A stretch of 64,000 bases of DNA from Chondrosia reniformis (Eukaryota > Porifera > Demospongiae > Chondrillida > Chondrillidae): the NCBI GenBank assembly GCA_947172415.1, contig OX359202.1, forward strand, positions 4,698,899-4,762,898, written 5' to 3'. Below, piece by piece: positions 49,284-62,000 of the stretch (positions are counted from its first letter, which is position 1; each line of letters opens with the position of its first letter). The notes below the pieces were generated by a model. That model worked only from the letters and a program-made list of their open reading frames with translations, made no database searches and had not been told where the DNA came from. Position numbers and translations under genes: made by a program.

Positions 49284-52200
49284 GCGGTTCCCATAGAGGT
49301 TGGTAGCGCTTAGACTCTGAAGCTGTCTCCTAATCGGTTGGTGCCATAGAGACGTGCTCACCAATAATCCGGATTTCGGGGGGGTTCCACGTAATGTGGG
49401 ATTGGCATCTGATATCTAAGGATTCATATGAGTCGGCCATATCGAGAAGAACTGGTTCTTCTCACGCAAGTGACACCCAAAGCTCAACTCGGCAGAGCGT
49501 TACCACCGATCCCGGCCTATGAGCGTCGTGGATGGTAGCGTTCGGTATGGTCCAACTTTTTTTCTTTGGAGTTTCGTTGGCTGTCGATTGACGAAATTTC
49601 ACTTTAACGAGATCCATATAAAATATACGTATGGATAGGGAGTACTTCAATAACAATCAAGTACTACACAGTGCATATCCATATGTATAAAAAATTGGAA
49701 AGTATTCTAGATTTTTAGATATAGTATGGAATTTCTGACTTTATTATAACATAATACCTTCTAACGGTCGGCCATATATAGTATTACGCAATATTCTTTA
49801 ACAAAAGAGTACAATTAACTGTAGTTCTGTTACTCTATCAAATGGAGAGATATGAAGCTAATTCTTTGTGTCAGCATTCACAGACATCTATAGAGCATGT
49901 CCAATGGGTTTTTGAAATTTTGCTGAAACTTAAAATTTGCCCTATCTCTCACCATACATTAACTTTGTATACCAGAATTTAATGTTCATTGAGGGCTGTC
50001 ACTCAATCAAATGGAGAGAATGAAGCTAATTCTTTGTGTCAGCAATCACAGACATCTATAGAACATGTCCAATGGGTTTTTGGAATTTTGATGAAACTTA
50101 AAATTTGCCCTATATCTCACCATACATTAACTTTGTATACCAGAATTTAATGTTCATTGAGGGCTGTCACTCAATCAAATGGAGAGATATGAAGCTAATT
50201 CCTTGCGTCAGCATTCACAGACATCTATAGAGCATGTCCAATGGGTTTTTGGAATTTTGATGAAACTTAAAATTTGCCTTATATCTCACCATACATTAAC
50301 TTTGTATACCAGAATTTAATGTTCATTGAGGGCTGTCACTCAATCAAATGGAGAGATATGAAGCTAATTCTTTGTGTCAGCATTCACAGACATCCATAGA
50401 GCATGTCCAATGGGTTTTTGAAATTTTAATGAAACTTAAAATTTGCCCTATCTCTCACCATACGAACATTAACTTTGTATACCAGAATTTAATGTTCATT
50501 GAGGGCTGTCACTCAATCAAATGGAGAGATATGAAGCTAATTCTTTGTGTCAGCAATCACAGACATCTATAGAGCATGTTCAATGGGTTTTTGGAATTTT
50601 GATGAAACTTAAAATTTGCCCTATATCTCACAATACATTAACTTTGTATACCAGAATTCAATGTTCATTGAGGGCTGTCACTCAATCAAATGGAGAGATA
50701 TGAAGCTAATTCTTTGTGTCAGCATTCACATACATCTATAGAGCATGTCCAATGGGTTTTTGAAATTTTGATGAAACTTAAAATTTGCCCTATCTCTCAC
50801 AATACATTAACTTTTTATGGCAGATATTTCTGTACATTAAGGGTCGGTCATAACTACAACAAACATCAAGATGTGATTCTAATACTTGCTGTCAGCATTC
50901 ACAGATATGTATGAAACATTTCCAAAGAGTTTTTAGAAGTTTAATATTTTTGTTCATATTTGCTCTATCTCTCACCATACATTACTTTGCATGGCAGATA
51001 TTTCTGTACATTAAGGGATGTCACTCAATCCAATGGAGAGATATGAAGCTAAATCTCTATGTCAGCATTCACAGGCATCTATAAAGCATGTCCAATGGGT
51101 TTTTGAAATTTTGAAGAAACTTAAAATTTGCCCTATCTCTCATAATACATTAACTTTGCATACCAGAATTTAATGTTCATTGAGGGCTGTCACTCCATTA
51201 AATGGAGAGATATGAAGCTAATTCTTTTTCTCAGCATCCACAGACATCTATAGAGCATTTCCAATGGGTTTTTGAAATTTTTATGAAACTTAAAATTTGC
51301 CCTATCTCTCACAATACATTAACTTTGCAAAACAGAATTTAATGTTCATTGAGGGCTGTCACTCCATCAAATGGAGAGATATGAAGCTAATTCTTTTTCT
51401 CAGCATCCACAGACATCTATAGAGCATTTCCAATGGGTTTTTGAAATTTTATGAAACTTAAAATTTGCCATATCTCTCACCATACAATAACTTTGTATAC
51501 CAGAATTTAATGTTCATTGAGGGCTGTCACTCAATCAAATGGAGAGATATGAAGCTAATTCTTTGTGTCAGCATTCACAGACATCTATAGTGAAATTTTG
51601 ATGAAACTTAAAATTTGTCCTATCTCTCACCATACTTATATTAACTTTGCACACCAGAATTTAATGTTCATTGTGGGCTGCCACTCCATCAAATGGAGAG
51701 ATATGAAGCTAATTCCTTGTGTCAGCATTCACAGACATCTATAGAGCATGTCCAATGGGTTTTTGGAATTTTGATGAAACTTAAAATTTGCCCTATCTCT
51801 CACCATACATTAACTTTGTATACCAGAATTTAATGTTCATTGAGGGCTGTCACTCAATCAAATGGAGAGATATGAAGCTCATTCTTTGTGTCAGCATTCA
51901 CAGACATCTATAGAGCATATACAATGAGTTTTTGAAATTTTGATGAAACTTAAAATTTGCCCTATCTCTCACAATACATTAACTTTATATAGCAGATATT
52001 TCTGTACATTAATTAAGGGTCGTAACTCCAACAAACATCAGGATGTGATTCTAATACTTGATGTCAGCATTCACAGACATGTATGAAACATTTTCAAAGA
52101 ATTGTAGAAGTTACAATTTTTGTTCATATTTGCCCTATCTCTAACCATACATTAACTTTGCATGGCAGATATTTCTGTACATTAAGGGATGTCACTCAAT

Positions 52201-52590
52201 CAAATGGAGAGATATGAAGCTAAATCTGTATGTCAGCATTCACAGACATTAATAGAGCATATCCAATGAGTTTTTGAAATTTTGATGGAACTTAAAATTT
52301 GCCCTATCTCTCACAATACATTAACTTTGCATACCAGAATTTAATGTTTATTGAGGGCTGTCACTCAATCAAATGGAGAGATATGAAGCTAATTCTTTGC
52401 GTCAGCATTCACAGACATCTATAGAGCATGTCCAATGGGTTTTTGGAATTTTGATGAAACTTAAAATTTGCCCTATCTCTCACCATACATTAACTTTGTA
52501 TACCAGAATTTAATGTTTATTGAGGGCTGTCACTCCATCAAATGGAGAGGTATGAAGCTATATAATTCTTTCTGTCAGCATTCACAGACA

Positions 52591-53660
52591 TCTAATAAAA
52601 CCGGCCTAGTTGAAATATCGATCATAGACATTAATATCGTACAGGCGATAAATATCGGACCTCTCACTATATCTAGTTTTTTGTATCATGAAAAGTCGCT
52701 CTCCTCCCTCCACCAAGACACATACAGGCTTTTATCCATTTGCCACAGTTTTGAGATGTATTGGAAATACTGCGTATGTGTAAAATTGCTTGGAACGATT
52801 GACTGGTCTGGAATTAAAGTGGAATAAATTGACGAATTCTCGAAAATAATTGGGATCAGAAAAGTCGTTCTCCTCGGCCCATCAAGACACCTACAGGATT
52901 TTTTTCGCTTTTCCCAGTTTTCAGGTGAACCACTAATACTGCCTATGTCTTTAAACTTGCTTGAAACAATTCACTGATCTGGAAATAACGAGAAATATAT
53001 TAAAAAAGGTCCCAACCACAACCGTTTTCTTTGGACAAAACTTCATATAAATAGAAGCGAAAAACCTTATATAGTAGGCCTACCTGGACACATCTCTATG
53101 GTGGTTGCGGTTCCCATAGAGGTTGGTAGCGCTTAGACTCTGAAGCTGTCTCCTAATCGGTTGGTGCCATAGAGACGTGCTCACCAATAATCCGGATTTC
53201 GGGGGGGTTCCACGTAATGTGGGATTGGCATCTGATATCTAAGGATTCATATGAGTCGGCCATATCGAGAAGAACTGGTTCTTCTCACGCAAGTGACACC
53301 CAAAGCTCAACTCGGCAGAGCGTTACCACCGATCCCGGCCTATGAGCGTCGTGGATGGTAGCGTTCGGTATGGTCCAACTTTTTTTCTTTGGAGTTTCGT
53401 TGGCTGTCGATTGACGAAATTTCACTTTAACGAGATCCATATAAAATATACGTATGGATAGGGAGTACTTCAATAACAATCAAGTACTACACAGTGCATA
53501 TCCATATGTATAAAAAATTGGAAAGTATTCTAGATTTTTAGATATAGTATGGAATTTCTGACTTTATTATAATATTATACCTTCTAACGGTCGGCCATAT
53601 ATAGTATTACGCAATTTTCTTTAACAAAAGAGTACAATTAACTGTAGTTCTGTTACTCTA
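52591..53660 (+). repeat. Satellite spacer unit, copy 2
   Basis: About 1,070 bp, uninterrupted, near-identical to copy 3, with the same flanking satellite variant (ATGAAGCTATATAATTC). Part of the higher-order repeat. Confidence 0.92.
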
Positions 53661-56460
53661 TCAAATGGAGAGATATGAAGCTAATTCTTTGTGTCAGCAT
53701 TCACAGACATCTATAGAGCATGTCCAATGGGTTTTTGAAATTTTGATGAAACTTAAAATTTACCCTATATCTCACAATACATTAACTTTGTATAGCAGAT
53801 ATTTCTGTACATTAATTAAGGGTTGTAACTCCAACAAACATCAAGATGTGATTCTAATACTTGATGTCAGCATTCACAGACATGTATGAAACATTTCCAA
53901 AGAATTGTAAAAGTTACAATGTTTGTTCATATTTGCCCTATATCTAACCATACATTACCAGAATTTAATGTTCATTGAGGGCTGTCACTCCGGGATCCAT
54001 CAAATGGAGAGATATGAAGCTAATTCTTTTTCTCAGCATCCACAGACATCTATAGAGCGTGTCCAATGGGTTTTCGAAATTTTGATGAAACTTAAAATTT
54101 GCCCTATCTCTCACCATACGAACATTAACTTTGCATACCAGAATTTAATGTTCATTGAGGGCTGCCACTCAATCAAATGGAGAGATATGAAGCTAATTCC
54201 TTGCGTCAGCATTCACAGACATCTATAGAGCATGTTCAATGGGTTTTTGGAATTTTGATGAAACATAAAATTTTCCCTATATATTTCTCACCATACATTA
54301 ACTTTGTATACCAGAATTTAATGTTCATTGAGGGCTGTCACTCAATCAAATGGAGAGATATGAAGCTAAGTCTTTGTGTCAGCATTCACAGACATCTATA
54401 GAGCATGTCCAATGGGTTTTTGAAATTTTGATGAAACTTAAAATTTGCCCTATCTCTCACCATACTTACATTAACTTTGTATACCAGAATTTAATGTTCA
54501 TTGAAGGCTGCCACTCAATCAAATGGAGACATATGAAGCTAATTCCTTGCGTCAGCATTCACAGACATCTATAGAGCATGTCCAATAGGTTTTTGGAATT
54601 TTGATGAAACTTAAAATTTGCCCTATATCTCACCATACATTAACTTTGTACACCAGAATTTAATGTTCATTGAGGGCTGTCACTCCATCAAATGGAGAGA
54701 TATGAAGCTAATTCTTTGTATCAGCAATCACAGACATCTATAGAGCATGTCCAATGGGTTTTTGGAATTTTTATGAAACTTAAAATTTGCCCTATCTCTC
54801 ACCATACTTACATTAACTTTGTATACCAGAATTTAATGTTCATTGTGGGCTGCCACTCCATCAAATGGAGAGATATGAAGCTAATTCCTTGCGTCAGCAT
54901 TCACAGACATCTATAGAGCATGTCCAATGGGTTTTTGGAATTTTGATGAAACTTAAAATTTGCCCTATATCTCACTATACATTAACTTTGTACACCAGAA
55001 TTTAATGTTCATTGAGGGCTGTCACTCAATCAAATGGAGAGATATGAAGCTAATTCTTTGTATCAGCAATCACAGACATCTATAGAGCATGTCCAATGGG
55101 TTTTTGGAATTTTGATGAAACTTAAAATTTTCACTATATATATCTCACCATACATTAACTTTGTATACCAGAATTTAATGTTCATTGAGGGCTGTCACTC
55201 AATCAAATGGAGAGATATGAAGCTAATTCTTTGTGTCAGCATTCACAGACATCTATAGAGCATGTCCAATGGGTTTTTGAAATTTTTATGAAACTTAAAA
55301 TTTGCCCTATCTCTCACCATACTTACATTAACTTTGTATACCAGAATTTAATGTTCATTGTGGGCTGCCACTCCATCAAATGGAGAGATATGAAGCTAAT
55401 TCTTTGTGTCAGCATTCACAGACATCTATAGAGCATGTCCAATGGGTTTTTGGAATTTTGATGAAACTTAAAATTTTCCCTATATATATCTCACCATACA
55501 TTAACTTTGTATACCAGAATTTAATGTTCATTGAGGGCTGTCACTCAATCAAATGGAGAGATATGAAGCTAATTCTTTGTGTCAGCATTCACAGACATCT
55601 ATAGAGCATGTCCAATGGGTTTTTGGAATTTTGATGAAACTTAAAATTTTCCCTATATATATCTCACCATACATTAACTTTGTATACCAGAATTTAATGT
55701 TCATTGAGGGCTGTCACTCAATCAAATGGAGAGATATGAAGCTAATTCTTTATGTCAGCATTCACAGACATCTATAGAGCATGTCCAATGAGTTTTTGGA
55801 ATTTTGATGAAACTTAAAATTTGCCCTATCTCTCACCATACTTACATTAACTTTGTATACCAGAATTTAATGTTCATTGTGGGCTGCCACTCCATCAAAT
55901 GGAGAGATATGAAGCTAATTCCTTGCGTCAGCATTCACAGACATCTATAGAGCATGTCCAATGGGTTTTTGGAATTTTGATGAAACTTAAAATTTTCCCT
56001 ATATATATCTCACCATACATTAACTTTGTATACCAGAATTTAATGTTCATTGAGGGCTGTCACTCAATCAAATGGAGAGATATGAAGCTAATTCTTTATG
56101 TCAGCATTCACAGACATCTATAGAACATGTCTGTTAGGTTTTTGGAATTTTGATGAAATTTAAAATTTGCACTATATCTCACAATACATTAACTTTGTAT
56201 ACCAGAATTTAATGTTCATTGAGGGCTGTCACTCAATCAAATGGAGAGATATGAAGCTAATTCTTTGTGTCAGCAATCACAGACATCTATAGAGCATGTC
56301 CAATGGGTTTTTGGAATTTTGATGAAACTTAAAATTTGCCCTATCTCTCACCATACATTAACTTTGTATACCAGAATTTAATGTTTATTGAGGGCTGTCA
56401 CTCCATCAAATGGAGAGGTATGAAGCTATATAATTCTTTCTGTCAGCATTCACAGACATC

Positions 56461-57530
56461 TAATAAAACCGGCCTAGTTGAAATATCGATCATAGACATT
56501 AATATCGTACAGGCGATAAATATCGGACCTCTCACTATATCTAGTTTTTTGTATCATGAAAAGTCGCTCTCCTCCCTCCACCAAGACACATACAGGCTTT
56601 TATCCATTTGCCACAGTTTTGAGATGTATTGGAAATACTGCGTATGTGTGTAAAATTGCTTGGAACGATTGACTGGTCTGGAATTAAAGTGGAATAAATT
56701 GACGAATTCTCGAAAATAATTGGGATCAGAAAAGTCGTTCTCCTCGGCCCATCAAGACACCTACAGGATTTTTTTCGCTTTTCCCAGTTTTCAGGTGAAC
56801 CACTAATACTGCCTATGTCTTTAAACTTGCTTGAAACAATTCACTGATCTGGAAATAACGAGAAATATATTAAAAAAGGTCCCAACCACAACCGTTTTCT
56901 TTGGACAAAACTTCATATAAATAGAAGCGAAAAACCTTATATAGTAGGCCTACCTGGACACATCTCTATGGTGGTTGCGGTTCCCATAGAGGTTGGTAGC
57001 GCTTAGACTCTGAAGCTGTCTCCTAATCGGTTGGTGCCATAGAGACGTGCTCACCAATAATCCGGATTTCGGGGGGGTTCCACGTAATGTGGGATTGGCA
57101 TCTGATATCTAAGGATTCATATGAGTCGGCCATATCGAGAAGAACTGGTTCTTCTCACGCAAGTGACACCCAAAGCTCAACTCGGCAGAGCGTTACCACC
57201 GATCCCGGCCTATGAGCGTCGTGGATGGTAGCGTTCGGTATGGTCCAACTTTTTTTCTTTGGAGTTTCGTTGGCTGTCGATTGACGAAATTTCACTTTAA
57301 CGAGATCCATATAAAATATACGTATGGATAGGGAGTACTTCAATAACAATCAAGTACTACACAGTGCATATCCATATGTATAAAAAATTGGAAAGTATTC
57401 TAGATTTTTAGATATAGTATGGAATTTCTCTTTATTATAATATTATACCTTCTAACGGTCGGCCATATATAGTATTACGCAATTTTCTTATACAAAAGAG
57501 TACAATTAACTGTAGTTCTGTTACTCTATC
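56461..57530 (+). repeat. Satellite spacer unit, copy 3
   Basis: About 1,070 bp. It differs from copy 2 by a few small indels (TGTGTG near 56645, loss of GAC near 57429). The distance from copy 2 start is 3,870 bp. The copy 1-to-2 distance less the insertion is about 3,828 bp. Confidence 0.92.
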
Positions 57531-58545
57531 AAATGGAGAGATATGAAGCTAATTCTTTGTGTCAGCATTCACAGACATCTATAGAGCATGTCCAATGGGG
57601 TTTTGAAATTTTGATGAAACTTAAAATTTGCCCTATCTCTCACCATACATTAACTTTGAATACCAGAATTTAATGTTCATTGAGGGCTGTCACTCCATCA
57701 AATGGAGAGATATGAAGCTAATTCTTTGTGTCTGCATCCACAGACATCTATAGAACATGTCCAATGGGTTTTTGAAATTTTGATGAAACTTAAAATTTGC
57801 CCTATATATCTCTCACCATACATTAACTTTGCATACCAGAATTTATTGTTCATTGAGGGCTGTCACTCCATCGAATGGAAATCTAGAGATATGAAGCTGA
57901 TTCCTTGTGTCAGCTTTCACAGACATCTATAGAGCATATCCAATTGGTTTTTGAAATTTTGATGAAACTTAAAATTTGCCTTATCTCTCACCATACATAA
58001 ACTTTGTATGGCAGATATTTCTGTACATTAAGGGTCGTAACTCCAACAAACATCAAGATGTGAAGCCTATACTGGATGTCAGCATTCACAGACATGCATG
58101 AAGCATTTCCAAAGTGTTTTAGAAGTTTCAATGTTTCTCATATTTGCCCTATCTCTCACCATACATTAACTTTGTATGACAGATTTTAATGTACATTAAG
58201 GGCCGTATATAATTCCAACAAACATCTAGATGTGATTCTAATACTTGATGTCAGCATTCACAGACATGTATGAAACATTTCCAAAGAATTTTAGAAGTTT
58301 CAATTTTTGTTCATATTTGCCCTATCTCTCACAATACATTAACTTTGTATGGCAGATATTTCTGTACATTAAGGGCCGTATATAACTCCAACAAACATCT
58401 AGATGTGATTCTAATACTTGATGTCAGCATTCACGAAACATTTCCAAAGAGTTTTAGAAGTTTCAATTTTTGTTCATATTTGCCCTATCTCTCACCATAC
58501 ATTAACTTTGTATAGCAGATTTTTCTGTACATTAAGGGTCGTATA

Positions 58546-59011
58546 TATGCAAGTTAGTGGGTATATATGTAAAACCACCACAATATATATTATTGGTGGC
58601 AATAGTCTACTATTTGCAATACTTCTTGCAAGAAATCAACCAAATTTGGAGGAGACTTCCACCACATTTCCATGCAAGAGAGCTTAAGTATACATTTTGA
58701 CACTTATATATACGTATTTCCTATCATGTCCTTGTGTACAAGTTACAACTCAGTAGCCATATATATATATGTATGTGTTGATGCAATCACATGGCACCTA
58801 CGTACATGTATATATATGTACGTACCTCCCCTCAATTGTATATCAAATCTGCTACATTAATTAACTGAGTATTGTATTGTAAATAAGACTGGTTCAGAGT
58901 CTGTGACACAAGTGACAGTAGAGTATATATGCTGGACCTATCTCATGTATGAGTGAACACACGATAAATTGTATTACAAAGAGAATCAAAAGCGTCCACA
59001 ATCTGTAATGA
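58546..59011. other. Region between satellite and MED17 3' end
   Basis: AT-rich, with TATATA and TACGTAC runs. No gene seen. It presumably contains the MED17 3' UTR. Confidence 0.35.
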
Positions 59012-62000
59012 CTAAATTTTCATTGCCAAAATGTTACTAAATTGTTCCTTAAAATTCTTTCCATATTGCAGTCCTAAAGTGTAGCATTCAGTTCTTTTCC
59101 TGCCGGCTACATCAGTCTGGCCCCTAACTGCAGTAGAATCAGTCCATGAGATACACACAGTGGCCTTACCCCAACTGAGCAACAGCTCAACTTTCCTGTA
59201 AACAAACAAACAAACAACAGTTTGAGTTCATCATCTGATCAACTGGTGATACTGTGATGCAGAGATGATAGGGGATAGATATTTACCAATACAACCTCAA
59301 TTTAGGTAAGCGGTGTTGATATAATGATGTATATGTGAAGGGCGGCTATAGAGAGGTTTATGAACCCCTCCAGGTCTGGAATGTGCATTTTCTACTACTG
59401 GAGTCATCATGACTAATATTAATTACAATTATTTTTACGTGATAAAGAATCTTTGGAGAATCAAACATTACTTTTTAATTGGACCACTACTTCAGATACC
59501 AGACTGAATTATTAATTAATTGAGGTTTCTTGCACAAACATTTTGGTAGTGGCCAAGTTAATTAATGAATACAATAAAAAAGGATACAGATTCTTAGCAG
59601 GTAAATCTTTTTCCAGGTAGTATATAGCCATTGTATATTTAAAATATACCATTTCACTTGGATTTTAACCTAGTTAAGTTTAACTAGCACGAGAATTAGT
59701 ATACATACTGTATGTACAGTAGGTATGTACATACGTACACATGTTCTTCAGACACACATAAGCTTAAGTAAGAAATATCCACAAATGTACCTGGAGGTAT
59801 CAGTTGTTTCCAACATCAAAGCAGTTTGTTCTGATCCTTCTTCAACATTAGCTGAGACTGGATTGATACTCAGTACTCTCCACTTAGCTTCCAGTGCCAA
59901 CTCTTTAGCCATTTTTAATTTAAACAAAATTACCTGTAAAACATACATATGCATGACCTTTGACTTAAGAATATTCACTATTTGTTTGTTACCTGTTTCC
60001 TGATGGATCCTTGAACTCTATCGCAGACAAGAGGAACTGTTAGTGTTCTTCCTTGCTCTAGCTCCACTGACACACTCTCAGAAGCAACTGAAAACTTAAC
60101 TGCATATCTAATGTACACAAATGTATGTGTATGTAAAACAAATATGCATACTGTATTAGGCTCACTGCTACGTATGTATGTAGGATTGATTCTCTATACA
60201 TATGTAGATTAATAAACGTACCAGTAGTACTTATCAGAATGTTTATTAGGACATAAAATATTTACTTATGTATAAAGCTAATGCAACATGAAAAGACTGT
60301 CTAATGAATAACCTCTTTACTAGAACACTAACAAAATACCACTATATGAACTATCAATTATTCAACAATTCACACAGCAGTGTGTCAGAAGTAATAGTAA
60401 TATTACAATTTTTAAGTGGCAGATGAATCTCACCTCTCATCTAGCATGAGAAACAATTTCCCATATGTTACAACTCCATCAGGGTCGGGCTCCCAGTGAA
60501 GCATGGCTAAGGGATCCTTACAAGTGTCTACAACCTCCCTCACCCACCGATTTACCCTGCAGATCAACAATAAATATGAATGCATGTAGGCAGTTGATGT
60601 ACTCAAAATTACACAGTCCAGTAGGATTTTTTTATTTAACAATACAGTTCGATATTACCTCTCAAAGGCATCCAGGTGTCTAGCCTGGGTGATGAAATCC
60701 TCAAATAGCTTCACAGCTTGATGATCCACCTCACTAGGAAAGAGTTACATTATACATTATAATAAATGATAATGCCAAGCTTTAATATTAATATGTACAC
60801 CTAATTTGCTATGACTGTCAGTGTATAATATCACAAATGAGATATGATATCAGGGTACGTATCTTTAGGGAGTCCACAAGCCGTGGAATTGGGCCCACTT
60901 TGAAGATAGTCAATTGCTATTTTTAAGAGCAAATAATTATAAAATCTCTCCTCAAAATGTTACTATATTATACGTAGTTGGCCCCTCCCCTGTGATATTT
61001 TCTAAAGGAACCCCTAGATACTATTGTGAACATGTTCAGTACCTGAGCTGATCTGGTTCTGGCTGCAGCTTTAGGATTTCCGCCTTGGTTAGTGCATTTA
61101 CTCCTGCATTTTGTATTTCAGGTTTCTCAAAACTTGCAGTAGCCGGTTTGGGATGGTGAACCTCTGAGTTGTTCTTGTGGATTTGACGTAAGCCCTTCTT
61201 TAGGCTCACAACAAGCTCCCAAATAGGTTGTATCACGGGAAGAGAATCAAACTACACAGCAAAACAAACTCTAATGGACTTGGCAATGGTACACTGCCAG
61301 TCAATCTATTAGTGCCTCACCATTTTGGAACTGGGTTTTTCTACTTTTGTCACAAAGGCAACTGTAAGCCATCGATTTTTTCTTAGCTATACATGAACCA
61401 CAAAAGCTATTTGTATGTATGTAATAATCAAGCATACTTTAAAGGTACATAATTCCACACACACTTATGTACGTACGTATAAACTGGTAGGGCGTAGTAA
61501 TGATATTGTATTCACAGAACTGGTTGTGGTTAGTATAAGAGGAGACATGAATTGAGAATTGCTGTGACAATTGTATGCAGTTCAGTAGCAGAGCAGCTGG
61601 TGGTCATAACTAGCTATCCTGGGTTCGATTATCAGCAATTGTTATTTTCATATTACTTAAGATATTTGAGAATGATTACTTGTGGTTTGGTTATCACTTT
61701 GATTACTCATGCATTGTATATATGTATGCATCTGGTTAATGTTTCCCGTTGAGCTATCAGTAAACATGAAATTTAATGTTTCAATTAGTAGCTCTTCATT
61801 ACCAAAATGAGTATAAATAGTCACTGCACTGCATGTATGTATATAAATGTGCTACTTATGTACTGAATGACCATATAAGGAACTATACTGGTGATCTTAC
61901 ATAGATATGAAGCTGATTTTGGAGCATCTCAAAAGGAACATTCAACTGACGGGTATTGTAAATTCCATGGCATAGCTACATGAGCAGAAAAATGGAGCAC

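Larger units (their letters stand above)
48021..49837 (+). repeat. Satellite spacer unit, copy 1 (interrupted)
   Basis: A non-satellite block that begins at TAATAAAAACGGCCTAG after a satellite CACAGACATC and ends at CTGTTACTCTATC, where satellite resumes. It would be about 1.07 kb without the 743-bp insertion at 48541-49283. Contents otherwise match copies 2 and 3 almost base for base. Confidence 0.9.
47008..58545 (+). repeat. Tandem satellite array, about 173-bp monomer, two monomer types
   Basis: The main monomer (type A) runs CATTAACTTTGTATACCAG ... TTCATTGAGGGCTGTCACTC ... ATGGAGAGATATGAAGC ... CCCTATCTCTCACCATA. In 55034-56123 successive starts are spaced exactly 173 bp; elsewhere the spacing is 165-175. 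A diverged type B monomer has GGCAGATATTTCTGTACATT and AACTCCAACAAACATCAAGA, and occurs for example at 47222-47390, 50815-50990, 51980-52190, 53780-53950 and 58000-58545. The left edge (47008-47042) is an inverted partial monomer. The array is broken by three spacer units. Length suggests roughly 40-45 monomers. The small frames it creates are by-products. Confidence 0.95.

Noticed and set aside
53110-53180. tRNA-like stretch in the spacer (GGTTCCCATAGAGGTTGGTAG ... ACTCTGAAGC)
   Set aside because: It resembles a D-arm and anticodon loop, but no clean anticodon stem, T-loop (GGTTCGANTCC) or acceptor pairing could be drawn. At most a decayed tRNA-derived piece.
53285-53479. 64-residue minus-strand frame present identically in all three spacer units
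   Set aside because: Identity is explained by recent amplification of the whole spacer. The frame has no recognisable domain and no support beyond the copies themselves.
50348-56123. Many 74-residue frames (MERYEANSLCQHSQTSIEHV...) repeated across the satellite
   Set aside because: They are by-products of the tandem monomer. The 173-bp unit is not a multiple of three, so frames do not continue, and there are no splice or promoter features.
47008-58545. CRISPR-like array of repeats and spacers
   Set aside because: Monomers are adjacent, about 173 bp, without unique spacers of uniform length, in a eukaryotic context. This is a satellite.
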